Source: Tanytarsus gracilentus
Taxonomy: Eukaryota > Arthropoda > Insecta > Diptera > Chironomidae
Length of the DNA stretch: 64,000 nucleotides
Reading direction: 5' to 3'
Assembly (NCBI GenBank): GCA_038502055.1
Contig: JAXRKN010000037.1
Coordinates: 2,604,001 to 2,668,000, forward strand
Shown here: piece after piece, positions 1-11,693 of the stretch
Layout: each line of letters begins with the position of its first letter
Numbering within the stretch: the stretch's first letter is position 1
Made by a program: the position numbers and the translations under genes
Notes under the pieces: generated by a model
What the model was told of the DNA's origin: nothing
Database searches by the model: none
What the model saw: only the letters and a program-made list of their open reading frames with translations

Positions 1-410
1 TGACGGCGATGATCCATTTAAAAATAAAAACAGACATAAATGAGATGAAGTGAGTCTGGTTTCTCTCAGTTTACGCAACTTTTGTTTCTCCACTAAGGAA
101 AATTCTATGACGTCGTTGTCTCATAATTTTTGTATGTGCAACATTGAGATTAAAAAAAATTGGGAGCAAAATTTGTTGAATTAAATTTTTTCTCTCACTC
201 TCTCTCCAATATCGGCACCCATTCGCTCGGGCAAGACTTATATTTGTCACTTTTTTAAAAACAAACCACATTAAGGCGATAGAGTTCATCAGACTCGAGT
301 CGTTCTGCGACATTTAAATATTAAATTAAATTTTTACGTAATTTTTCAAAATTATTTCAAGCATTTAAAAAATTCCTGGAAATGTTAACATTTCTCTTTT
401 TAATTCACAG
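1..410. other. Intronic sequence upstream of the first visible Ect4 exon
   Basis: No coding exon is supported here. The stretch ends in an acceptor (AG at 409-410) that opens the first visible Ect4 exon in phase 0, so it is read as an intron of that gene. It is AT-rich with a CT-rich patch around 190-210. The 5' exons of Ect4 lie outside the window. Confidence 0.6.
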
Positions 411-3400
411 GAAGCGAGAAGCATCAAAGCGGGCGAGTTTCAGCAAAACGACAGCAACAACATTGAAGCGTCGAGTTTTAAGGTGCAACACGAGCAATTT
501 AGTGCCGAAAAGCGTGCATTAAAGCAATCTCAACAAAGTCAAACGAAAACTTCGACGGGCATTTTTAATCAAGAGCAAACTCATCATCAGTCGCAAATGT
601 CATACAATAGCAGCAGTATGATATCACAATCAGCTCAATATAGTACTTCCTCTCACACGAGCAACGGATTGTGGGACGAAAATATGAGCTTGCTGAATTT
701 TGATGATTTGGATAAACTCTGCTCGACCAACAATCCCATCGATGTGGAACAAGCCATTATCAAATATTCGCAGCATGTCAACACATGCGTAAAACAATTG
801 ACAATCTCAAAGGCCCCGAAAGTATTAGACAAATTAAATGAGATTATCAGACGAGCATGGGCAGTTCGTAAGTTCACAAAAATGTTTTTTATTTAAATAT
901 TTTAAATTAATGCAAAATAAATTAATTATAGCGACACATGGTCATGAACTTGGCGCTGGTTTATGCAATGCGCTAAGAACGAATGGGGGTCTTGATATTC
1001 TGATGAAAAATTGCATGGATGGTGATAAGGACCTGCAGTATTCATCAGCACGATTACTTGAGCAATGTTTAACCACCGAAAATCGTGCTCATGTGGTCGA
1101 GAATGGCCTCGAAAAAGTGGTCAATGTAGCATGCGTATGCACTAAGAATTCTCAGACTGATCACTCACGAATTGGAACCGGAATATTGGAGCATCTTTTT
1201 AAGCATAGCGAAGGCACTTGCAGTGATGTCATCAGACTTGGCGGTCTCGATGCCGTTCTCTTTGAGTGCCGAAAAAATGACATCGAAACTTTAAGGTAGA
1301 AAATAAATTTCAAATCATTTTAACGAATTAATAATTTAAATAACTTTTTGTAGAAAATGTGCAACGGCATTGGCAAATCTTGCGTTGTACGGCGGTGCTG
1401 AAAACCAAGAGGCAATGATAAATCGTAAAGTTCCAATGTGGTTATTCCCACTCGCTTTTCATGACGATGACAACATCAAGTACTATGCATGCTTGGCGAT
1501 TGCTGTTCTAGTCGCAAACAAAGAAATTGAAGCAGAAGTGCTCAAGTCAGGAACACTGGATCTCGTTGAACCATTTGTGACATCCCATAGTCCATATGAG
1601 TTTGCAAAATCAAATCTCGCACATGCTCATGGACAGAGTAAACACTGGCTGCAAAAACTCGTACCAGTTTTGAGCTCAAAACGAGAGGAGGCGAGAAATC
1701 TTGCAGCTTTTCATTTCTGTATGGAGGCGGGTATAAAAAGACAGCAAGGAAATACAGACATTTTCCGCGATATCGGAGCCATTGAGCCACTAAAGAAAGT
1801 TGCAAGCTGTCCGAATGCCATTGCGTCAAAGTTTGCTGCTCAAGCCTTAAGATTAATTGGTGAAACTGTACCCCATAAATTGTCGCAGCAGGTTCCCCTC
1901 TGGTCAATTGAAGACGTTCGCGAGTGGGTGAAACAAATTGGCTTTGGAGAATATGAAAATAGCTTTTACGAAGCAAAAGTCGATGGTGATCTCCTACTTC
2001 AACTCACCACAGATCATCTGAGAGAAGATCTCGGCATTAACAATGGCATTCGAAGAAAGAGATTTGAGCGTGAATTGCAGAATCTTAAGAAGATGGCTGA
2101 CTATTCGTCGAGGGACACGAGCAACCTCAACAATTTCCTCCTCTCAATCGGACTCGACTATACCACTTACACTTATTCCATGCTGAATGCCGGAGTCGAT
2201 AAAGACTCCCTTCGTACACTCAACGACGACCAGCTCTTTACCGAATGCGGCATTTCAAACTCAATTCATCGCACACGAATCCTCAACATCCTCTCAACAA
2301 TGGGAAATCCTTCGGAGCCGATTGATGATAGCATGGAAAATAAAACGCTCGACGTGTTCGTCTCATATCGTCGAAGCAATGGATCTCAATTAGCAAGTTT
2401 GCTTAAAGTTCATCTCCAACTTCGAGGATTTTCCGTTTTCATTGATGTTGAGCGACTCGAGGCTGGAAAATTTGACAACAATCTTTTGCAGAGCATCAAA
2501 CAAGCGAAACATTTTCTGCTCGTGCTTACACCACGTGCTCTTGAGCGCTGTATTGAAGATGCGGAATGTAAAGATTGGGTTCATAGGGTGAGTGGGAAAA
2601 AATAATTATTTCAACAATAAAATGATTAAAATTTATCTTTTTAGGAAATCGTGGCCGCTCTAAATTCCAACTGTAACATTATCCCTATAATTGATAATTT
2701 TACATGGCCTGAAGCTGAAAAGTTACCCGAAGACATGCGAAGTGTCTGTCACTTCAACGGCGTTAGGTGGATACATGATTATCAGGACGCGTGTGTGGAC
2801 AAACTTGAAAGGTAAAATTAACACCCGTTTTGTGTTTGCTTTTGAGTGGCTTTAAATATTAATTCCAAAAAATCAATTAGGTTCATGCGTGGCGAATTGA
2901 ATATGAGAAATACAAACTTTGGTCCTGGAATGACTCGAGGATTGTTAGATATAACGGCACCCTCAACACCGGGCACAGCGTCATCAATTAGAACAAATCC
3001 ACCCGTCTATCAGCGAATGCACAGCAATGACTCAAATAAAGACTTGAAAGATGGAACGAGCAATGGAAGAATTTCCGATTGACTAGATAACCCCTCGCCT
3101 GTACATGGCCTACCCGGTTCGATAGGTGCCAAAAAATACTTAAATGTTTCAAATCGTTTTAGGAGGTCATCGAACCCGGCAACACCTAGATATAATCATA
3201 ATTCGTCACCAACAGCACACCAAGCACGTCTAAATCGTTATCATGGAGCACCAAATTCGAGTAGAGCTTATCCGCACCGCATTGGCAATAGTGCATTGCC
3301 TCCGTTACCGCCTAATACGCTTAATGCTCGCAGTCATAGTCTAGATGGTCTCTTGGACTCAAACGATGGATGTAAATCTCAATGGTCAAATAATGTTAGC

Positions 3401-3892
3401 ACAGGCGAGGGGTTAAATGATAAAATTCCTACTTTGTCAGCGTCGAATAAGTCAAGTCAACAAATTAAGTCAGATTCCAAAGAAAGCATTCGAACGAGCA
3501 AAAATCGTAGATCTAAAAGTCTCGATGATTTGATCGATGAGGATGACATGCTTATTATTGAAGATGATCGCGAAACCCAGAGTATGGAGAATATTGCTAG
3601 CAGCGAATCACTAGCACATGCTGTGTCACCAGTTCCTTCCGAAAAAATGTGTGAAAATGAAGTGATAACTGTCGATAGCAGTAGGGTGCACGAAATTACT
3701 GGAAAGAGAGATCTCGAAGACCACGATGATTCAGGAATTCAGAGCGATATTAAACTTCAATCGGACACTAGTGATGAGGATGCAATTTCGAATACGGTCT
3801 CATTAACATCGTCGACGGCGTCTGAAAGAAAGTCGGGAAAAGCATTTTTTAATAAGTACGTGAAAAAAGTGAAAAATTTAATTAAAAAGTAG
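411..3892 (+). CDS. Ect4: SARM1/Ect4 NAD+ hydrolase, 5'-truncated by the window
   Basis: Coding exons are 411-867, 932-1295, 1354-2587 and 2645-2811, then either 2881-3082 or 3163-3892; every junction is GT/AG and in phase. The visible protein has ARM repeats (to about residue 450), two SAM domains (about 453-520 and 530-592) and a TIR domain (about 605-740) that begins DVFVSYRR. SARM family TIR domains cleave NAD+ and drive axon degeneration and innate signalling; ARM repeats hold the enzyme inactive and SAM domains oligomerise it. The Glu after WVHR that matches the human catalytic E642 is the first codon of exon 2645-2811. The 3082 tail is short. The 3892 tail is long and acidic with two SLD(G/D)L-type motifs. 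A polyadenylation signal lies at 4159-4164. The N-terminus is missing because its exons precede the window. Confidence 0.95.
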
Positions 3893-4339
3893 AAAAAGTT
3901 TTTGTAAAGCTTAAACATACATGGCCATCCATCTCAATGAAGTGATTTTAATGAATGCCTTTTTCAAAGTTTCTTTGTGATTTTAAAATTTTCCTTTGAC
4001 GAATTGAAAATTGCTAAAATTGTGACAAAAAATACTGTAAATATTTCGTCCATTCAAGATTTTTTTCTGTATTCATTAACTAACATTATCTGTACCTGTA
4101 AATTATTTTTTCCTATCATCTTTGTTTGACGACTCTCAAACGAGAAGAAAGCTTAGCGAATAAATTTTGTTAAAGATTTTTTTTTATTATTTATATGACA
4201 GTCAAAATGATGACGACTTAATGATTCAAATTAATTTAGCAAAACTTAACACTGTAAGATTTCTCATCATTATGCTGCTTATCAATTTAAAGTGGAAATA
4301 AAAATTTCTCCAAAATTACTAAAAACCTAAAACTTCTTT
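3893..4339. other. Convergent 3' UTRs of Ect4 and RfC38
   Basis: This non-coding gap separates two tail-to-tail genes. AATAAA on the plus strand at 4159-4164 suits Ect4. TTTATT at 4183-4188, read on the minus strand as AATAAA, suits RfC38. The two transcripts probably end close together or overlap slightly. No other feature was seen. Confidence 0.6.
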
Positions 4340-5469
4340 TTAATCATCATCGATAATCATATCGGCAGCTTCACATATAGACTTTTTGTAGAGGCACATA
4401 AAGTGTGCAATGAAGGCTTCGATGTGATAAATTTGTTTACTTCCCATTTGCATTCTGTGCTCGTAGAGGCTTGCATATTCATATATTTGAGACTTAATAT
4501 CGACATCGCAACTCTTTGTGAGAATCTGAACCAATGTCTTGAAGATAATATCGGGAGGGATGCCTTGCGAAAGAAGCTCATAGATTCGATCACGAACCTT
4601 TTCCAGTTGCTGCGGCGATTGTTCTCTGACAATTTGATAGCCAGTTTCCTTGAGGAATTTTTGCCAATCAATTTCGGGAACTTCTTGCGTTTTAGTGAAA
4701 GGATATTTTTGAACTTTGCACGCTTCCATCATCAGAATGGCTCTTCTTAAATTTCTCTCAGATTTTTCGGCAATTTGTTGTGCGAGCTCGATTGGTAATT
4801 GCAGATTTTCTCTGTTGCAAATGTTATTGAGAATCTTGACGATGTCCTCATGTGTTGGTGCTGGCACTCGAATGCCCAAACAACGACTTTTGATGGCTGG
4901 AATTACTCTAGATGTGGAATTAACGCATAGAATGAGACGACATGTGGCCACGTATTTTTCCATCATACGACGCAAGGCATGTTGAGCATCTTTAGTAAGT
5001 TCGTCGACTTCAGAGAGAACAATGACTCGAAAATCACGTTGACCATTGATATCTACGACATTGGTTTGAGCGATTTGCTTGATGATGTCAGTTACAACCA
5101 CTCGATCATATATTCCGGCATCAGATGGATTTACTAAAACAATTAAATTAGATTTTAGAAATTAGAAAAGTTTTTGTTTGACTCACATTCGATATGATAA
5201 TTGCTGGCTACTGTCATGATCTCAACTTTTTTATTTGAGGGTGTTGTAAATGTCATTGTTTCATGTCTCAATCGCTCAGCACTAGCTCCGAATAGTTCTC
5301 GCAAGATACACATGATTCTGGTTTTTCTTCCCGAGCCTGAATTTCCAAAGAACATCAAGTGAGGAAAATCTTGCTGTTCGCAGAGTCTCTTCAAGTCACT
5401 CGCTTGATCTTTGTGATAGTCGAGTTTTGTTAAATCGCGTGGACGATATTTATCAACCCAGAGAGACAT
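4340..5469 (-). CDS. RfC38: Replication factor C subunit 3 (RFC3/RfC38), 358 aa
   Basis: Two exons on the minus strand, 5469-5187 and 5133-4340, joined in phase 1, give 358 residues, close to the usual 350-356. RFC3 is one of the four small subunits of the RFC clamp loader that opens PCNA onto primer-template DNA in the nucleus. The protein starts WVDKYRPR, has a P-loop at residues 42-50, a Walker B-like segment VLSEVDEL, the SRC motif (IKSRCLG) and the C-terminal collar domain. In the P-loop the usual Lys is Arg48 (GNSGSGRKT), followed by Lys49. The start is the only ATG that gives the conserved N-terminus. E2F-like sites lie 50-70 bases upstream. Confidence 0.95.
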
Positions 5470-5520
5470 TTTTTATGCACAAAATTTAAAAATCTTTTTT
5501 TGGAATGAAATGAATAAAAT

Positions 5521-5540
5521 GAGGCGAAAATTGGCGGGAA
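5521..5540 (-). promoter_or_regulatory. Candidate pair of E2F sites upstream of RfC38
   Basis: On the minus strand this reads TTCCCGCC followed by TTTTCGCC, in adjacent positions (plus strand GGCGAAAA at 5523-5530 and GGCGGGAA at 5533-5540). Both resemble the E2F consensus TTTSSCGC. They lie 54-71 bases upstream of the RfC38 start codon, as expected for an S-phase replication gene. Binding is inferred from sequence only. Confidence 0.5.
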
Positions 5541-5695
5541 CTCAAAAGTGATTGAAGCGAAATTCAAAAATCTAAAATCAGTTATGAAATTTTTTTAAAT
5601 ATTAAATTTTTAAAAAATCTTTAATTTTCAAATATATTTGTACAATTTTATTTTCACAATTTCGTCTGAATAAATAATTCATGTTGTACGAATGG

Positions 5696-6848
5696 TCAGA
5701 CTTGATGTCCATTACTTTCTTCTTTTACTATTCTTTTCGGTTTAAAAAGATCAGTCAAATAAATTCCAAGAACGAGGGCAATCGAAATACCTAACAAACT
5801 TCCCGCAAGAACATCCTCCCAATGGTGCTTATAATCGCTTACTCTGCTGAATCCAGTATACGTTGCACCAGCAATAAAAATAAGCTGAAGGAAGTATTTT
5901 AATAGCTTTGATCCTCGCCACGTGACTCGAGCATGGATATAGAGAACACAATAAATTGCAACCGCGAAAGCAAATGATGAATGACCCGATGGAAATGATA
6001 ATCTCATGTTCTTCAAAGACCACTGGGCTGCTTGATTTGTGCAGACAAAATTTTGGATATATTGATGATGATTTTGAGGATCGTTACAGGTAGTTCCATC
6101 TCTCATTTGAGGCACACAAACCTGCATTTAAAAATCAAATTATTTAAGGTAAAATAAAGTTTTTCATTACTTACATTATAAAAATGTGGTCGTAGTCTTC
6201 CAACAGCATATTTGCTCATATCTGTTAAAAACTGATTAATGCTCATGACAAAAATTAAGACGCCAATATACTGATAAAGTTTTTGAATCACCACCGGAAC
6301 GTTCCTATTAAAAATTATGACTTTGCTTTTATCTCGTGCATCTGCATTACGACGTGCGCGAATAATTTCAACAATGAGTATCTAGAAGAGTATTTTAAAT
6401 TAAAGGCACGTGTCTTAATTCTGTATAACGGAACTTACAAGAGAAATTGCAATTGTGGCGCCAACAATTACCAGCATAAGAGTACTAATTGTGTCACTCT
6501 TATACGGATGTATGAGTGATTCATCGTTACAAAAAAATCCTCGCTCGAATGGGCTCACAAAAAGGTAAAGTAGCAATGCGACAATGGCAGCTAAGAAATA
6601 TTTAAATGTTAAAAATTAAATAAATAATAAAATGTGTTTGGCTTACGGATCGCAAGTAGCACAAGATCGAGTAAAATTTTTAAGATCAAGTTTCTGCTTG
6701 AAGTTTCCATATTTTGCGGAGAAAAATTATCGTAATACCTCGAAGATTGCGATTGAGTCAATGAAGATATTTCGCATACTCTCGAACGTTGCTGCTGTGT
6801 ATCTCGCTGTGGTCGTGTTGAAACTGAACTTGATTGCTCATTCGGCAT
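5696..6848 (-). CDS. Lipid phosphate phosphatase (PAP2 family, wunen/lazaro-like), 328 aa
   Basis: Exons on the minus strand are 6848-6647, 6590-6439, 6381-6175 and 6121-5696, all in phase. Members are multi-pass membrane enzymes that dephosphorylate extracellular or lumenal phosphatidate, lysophosphatidate and sphingosine-1-phosphate. All three catalytic motifs are present: KYAVGRLRP, then PSGH, then SR(x5)H(x3)D as SRVSDYKHHWED. An early segment reads PFERGFFCNDES, typical of the family. The ATG at 6848 sits directly after an acceptor (TTTCAG), so a 5' non-coding exon probably lies upstream. The flies have several paralogues (wun, wun2, laza and others) and I cannot tell which this matches. 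Confidence 0.93.
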
Positions 6849-7918
6849 CTGAAACGATAAAAAAAAGTATCAAGGTGTGCATATCAGGAAACATTGAAAA
6901 AAATTACTGATAAGAATTAAAATTGGCTTAATAAAAATAATTTTTTTGAATTTCTCATTTTTAAGCATGCCATGAAATTTTTTAAAACTTTAATTCAAAA
7001 AAATTAATTTTTTGTTTAATCTAGATTTTCTGAATCCACAAAAAGTTTATCTTTGCCGGTTAAATTGAATCACTTTATTTTATATGTTTTAAAACCCATT
7101 TTCATGCCGCTGACAAATTGGATGACTCACACACACCTTTTATAAATCCTTTCTTCTTTTTTTAAATAAATCTGGGACTACCAACAAAGTTTGTTTTTTG
7201 CCGTGTGGCTTATATAGAGAGAAACGAAATACGGGGAAAAATCAATTAAGATGACATTTTATATCCGCAAACAGACGTATCAAAACACCGATGAAAACTG
7301 AACTTTGTGTTCGTATAAATTTAACAAAATGTACATTATGATAAGATAAAAAAGCAGTGAATCATTTTATGTTGGGGTTGTGATAAATAAAATTAATCTA
7401 AAACGATTAATCACGGCTGTGTTTTTTTTGAAAATTTGACACTTGAAATTATGTTTTTGATAATGTAGGTCATTGAACTTACCCATAATTTTAATTTTTT
7501 AATAAAACTTTTATTTTTCTCCTAAACTCCTAGATTGACTTGTATATAAATTATTTTAAATTATAAATTTTCAGGGGACTTTTTCAGTGCGCGAGAATTT
7601 AAGTTGAGAGAATGCAAGCTACTGAATCACTGTAAATGTAAGTCTGAAAAGCTCTGAAAATACATCGACGTATTTTAGTATCATGTTTTATTATTGTTGC
7701 AGTAAAACATTAGTATAGCACGTGCTTTCCATGTTAATCTCTGAGTGAAATCATGGAAAATTTTTTATAAAGATATAATTTAAATTTCATTAGAGAAAAA
7801 TAATTTTTGAAAATATTTTGAGTTCAGATTTTATTTCTTTCTTCTAGTGTTTCTTATACAAACTATCATCGACAGAAAAAATTTCATGCATTCCATAGAT
7901 GCACTAAAATTTTCTCCA
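6849..7918. other. Non-coding stretch between the phosphatase and Tid
   Basis: No coding exon is visible. It should hold the promoter and a 5' UTR exon of the phosphatase on the minus strand; a possible donor (GG|GTAAGTTC on that strand) lies near 7483. It also carries the 3' end of the Tid transcript that uses the exon ending at 7919. Nothing else was recognised. Confidence 0.45.
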
Positions 7919-10201
7919 TTATATTTTACTCCTTTTTTGTTTCTCCTCATCTACAGTTTCACTCTTGTCCTTAACTTTGTTAGTTTTGTCAGCTATGGGT
8001 TTCTTATCCCGCAGAATTTCTCTTATTGATTCTGTCAGATCTTGTGGGTCTGCATAACTTTCTTTTGTTCCTAGAGGAGAAATAGTAAAAAAAAATTATT
8101 TTAATAATCAATCGATGAGAAGTAATTTTGGGAAAAATTATTAATAAAACACATTTATAATATTTAAACAAGTTTATTACTCAGAAAAAGTACATTGTCT
8201 CATTAATAATTTTTCCACTAGTTAATTATGAAAGTTTTGAAGCTTTGCACGAAATAAATAAGAACTATCAGATAGAGGACACTATATAATGTTTTTAAAT
8301 GCCTCCAAATATAATCACTAGTAAATTCACTCAAAAGTCTTCACTACTTTTATGCATCTTGAAAAGGACCTTCATTTTTTCTAGCACGTTCTTGCTTGGC
8401 AAGCGTGTAATCGCGAAACTCATTTAATTCTTCTGTATTGTCAGAATTTAAGTAGGCAGAAATAAAAAAAATTAGCAAAGCTCCAAAGACAAAATAATAT
8501 TTATATTGGTCTTGATTGGATCTGAACTCTTGAGTGTCTTTAATATCGTGCGGCTCATAATCATCATCTTTGCCCGCTCCTTGAGTGAATTTTTCAGAGA
8601 AAGTATCTTCACTTTCGTTTGATGACTTACCGTCCGATTTAAATGTGACTCCAAAAATCTGTCCAGGTGTGTCCTTTTCTATTTCAGCGTATGCCTAAAG
8701 TAAAATTAAAATTTAGTTATAAGTTTGCAAGTTTATTAATATCTTACCTGTATTAAAGCCTTCTGCTTGTCATTTAATTTCTTGGGAATGATAATCTTAA
8801 GATGAACATAGTGATCGCCAGTTCCACCCACATTTACTCTCTTTAATCCCTTTCCCTTGAGTGTGATTGTATGATGCGAAGACGTGCCAGCCATAACTTG
8901 AAGAGTTTGATCCTCATAAACGCCTTGAACTCGAATTGTTCCGCCGAGAAGAGCTTGCGAAAGAGAAATTTCAGCGTCTGTATGGACATCAGATCCGTCG
9001 CGCTTAAAATATCGACTCTTTTCAACTTTAAATGTAATGAAAAGCTCTTTGTTGCCAACAGTCATCCTCACAGTTTGACCATCTTCAACGCCAGCAGGCA
9101 CCGGCACTGTCACTCTTTTTCGCTGAACTGTTTGGCCTCTTCCGTCGCACTCATTGCATGGAAATTTAATATACATGCGCGAGCCTTGGCAATAGCGACA
9201 AGTTGATCTCATTACGAAAGGACCCGTTGAAATCGTCTCCATACCCGTTCCATTGCAATACTGGCATTTTCCGGGCTTTGTTCCTGGTTCACATCGTGAT
9301 CCGCTACATTTTAAGCACGTATCTACCATATTAACTTCAATATCTTTGTTGACACCTCTAGCTGCTTGCGAAAATGTTAAATTCATCATCACTTCTTGAG
9401 CACTTCCAAAGCCATATTTCGATTCGGCAAAATCCTCAAAGCCGCCACCCATCCCACCCGACTTAAAGTCACCGAAAATTTTTCTAAACAGCTCCTCGGG
9501 ATCAACCGTTGATCGATACTGCCAGTGTTGACTAAATCCCTGAGGACCATATCCAGCTTTTCCGAATCCAGCTCCAGCTCCACCTCCCTGCCGTCCCATT
9601 TCCTCTGAAGTTTGTCCGTATGTGTCAAACTCTTTTCGTTTAGTGTCATCGCTCAGCACCTTAAAGAGGAAATTATGTTTAGTAAGATCCAGCGAGATAA
9701 TTTAAAAAATATATGCATTCTAACCTCATATGCCTCGGACACCTCCTGAAACTTTTTCTGTGCATTCGGATCATTTTTATTTCGATCTGGGTGATATTTC
9801 TTAGCTAATTCGTAATATGCTTTCTTGATGTCCTTAACCGATGAGTTTTTGCTGCATCCTAGCACTTGATAGTAGTCTTTTCTCTGGAAGTTTCTGTTGG
9901 TTAAATGAATTGATCGGCTGTTGTTTTGATTATCTACAAATATAAATTAATTCAATGTGATTAAGTTGGAGATGAAAGGGATTAACTATTTTAATGCATC
10001 ATTAATGATGCAATCAGGGAGCAATTCAAAAATTTAATTTTACTTACAGTTTTTCACGCTAGCAACAAGAACAGGATTTGTCTCGTGAAGTAAGCTATTT
10101 CTACATAGTATGCACACACTATAATGGCGTTTTGGTAGTGTTGCTAAGGATCTACTTGTGATTAATTTAAAATTTATTGGATTCAAAAGAGCCTTCTTCA
10201 T
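7919..10201 (-). CDS. l(2)tid: Mitochondrial DnaJ co-chaperone Tid (DNAJA3), two alternative C-termini
   Basis: Exons on the minus strand are 10201-10048, 9933-9725, 9659-8748 and 8694-8350 (539 aa). Alternatively the fourth exon ends at a donor after 8631 and joins 8070-7919 (496 aa). Tid/DNAJA3 works with mitochondrial Hsp70 in folding and is a tumour suppressor in flies. Seen in sequence: a basic N-terminus suited to mitochondrial import, a J domain with HPD (YHPDRN), a Gly-rich linker, four CxxCxGx(G/R) zinc repeats (CLKCSGSR, CQYCNGTG, CRYCQGSR, CNECDGRG) and the C-terminal substrate domain. The long form adds a hydrophobic segment YYFVFGALLIFFISAYL that could span a membrane; the short form ends in a charged tail. 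Both splice paths keep phase. Confidence 0.93.
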
Positions 10202-10323
10202 TTTTCTAGAGAATAAAAAGAAGAAAATTATTCAGTGAGGGGATGGACAAAGAGACATTTCGAAATTATATTTTTCAAATTTTTATTGACCGTTAAAAAT
10301 ATTACTAAATTTCATTCTTTTTT

Positions 10324-11564
10324 TTAATTAGATTGCGATGCTATACTTTTTAATTCGTTATGCCATTCCTTATATGTTTGCAATGCGAGTTCGAGTTGCG
10401 CCTTTTTTGGTGAATGTTTCGACACATAATCCTGAATGAATTCAAAGCACATCTCATCCGATCCGAGATCTTCCTTAGTTTTATCAATTTTTTTAGTTGA
10501 GTTCTCGTTCACTAAGAGACCCTTAATGGTTGCTTCTATTTGATCCTCCAATTCTTCGTCGATTCTTAGTTTACTTAAAATTTCAACCGGCTCCTTGATG
10601 TCATTGAATTTGTACATCAAACAAATCAATTGAACGCCATTCTTGAGATAATCATTTCGGATCATGTCAAGGAGCAAATCATCAATCATCTTGTGCCATG
10701 CAAAGAAAAAGGACATTGGTCCAAAATGACGTGTCGATCTAAGCGAATCGAAATGCAAATTGTCATTGATGTGGAGGTACACCTTGGAGGTGATATCATG
10801 ATATTTTTGCTCATACGGTTCGTACTGTGTGCAAGCACGATCAAGAATGAACTCATACTGTTGCTCTCCTAAAAGCCTTTTAAGATTATCGGGTTCAAAC
10901 ATTACCGGCTCATGGAAAGAACGTTCTTTAGTGGGAAAGTAAATGTTCCATGCTCGTTTTTTGATGGCATACGGTGCCTCCTGTAGGACTCCATCGGGCG
11001 TTCTCATCACAACCATTCGCTTATTGTTCTCCAAGCCATAAGTAACATCCGTAAAGACATAGGTATGATTTGAGAAACCACTCATAGCCGGATCGTTCGA
11101 GAGAATTTTACAATTGTCTTCCATCACTTTCAGCACGGGTGGCATTTGAAGATTACGCGTCGCTATTTGAAATCGATGTCTCACATCCTCTTCCAGTTGC
11201 TTGTCCGTGAGAAATCTAAAATTATTTGTAATTAAATAAAACTTATTTCGGTTATTAGTTTGTACTTACTTGTATGAAGGATCATTGCTTTTGACTGTTC
11301 GTTTCTTAAAAATCTTTTCCAACTGTATCCGAGTTATGGATGAAAGGAGCTTTTGTGTTTCCGAATTAAAAAATGCAGGTGCTGGATCTTTTTCTGTAGC
11401 AAAAAAAAATTGCAAAACACTTTTTACGCCATAACCTAATACTACTCACCATAATTAAGATAATTTACGGCTCCCGCGTTGCATTTAATCGATGAAGTTT
11501 GAAATAGTCTTCCATTTACTCCATTAAATCGCAAAAAATTACCGACAGAAAATTTTAATGCCAT
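10324..11564 (-). CDS. mRpS22: Mitochondrial small ribosomal subunit protein mS22 (mRpS22), 376 aa
   Basis: Minus-strand exons 11564-11450, 11393-11270 and 11215-10324 join in phases 1 and 2. The product resembles animal MRPS22, a metazoan-specific part of the mitoribosomal small subunit, in segments such as MPPVL, YVFTDVTYG and SLRSTRHFG. The N-terminus is basic with hydroxylated residues, which fits a mitochondrial presequence. An in-frame ATG also exists at 11669, but it would leave only 24 bases to the divergent HSPC300 start and adds a non-conserved stretch, so 11564 is preferred. With that start, 129 bases separate the two start codons and must hold both promoters. Confidence 0.93.
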
Positions 11565-11693
11565 GTTTTGTTGAGTCTGCAATACTCGACACTTCAAAAT
11601 AGAGAGGTTTTCGAATTCGTTCAGGTTTGACTGTATATACAATTTGAGAAAAAAATTATTGCTCATCAAAAATTATTAAATAAATTAAGTAAA

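Noticed and set aside
71..313. 80-codon open frame on the minus strand
   Set aside because: It lies in the presumed Ect4 intron, shows no family features, and is short enough to occur by chance.
7847..8029. Plus-strand frame with a hydrophobic stretch
   Set aside because: It is antisense to the alternative Tid exon 8070-7919, whose splice phase and charged composition are convincing.
11565..11669. Upstream in-frame ATG (11669) for mRpS22
   Set aside because: It would leave 24 bases to the HSPC300 start and adds a non-conserved extension; the 11564 ATG starts a plausible presequence. It cannot be excluded.
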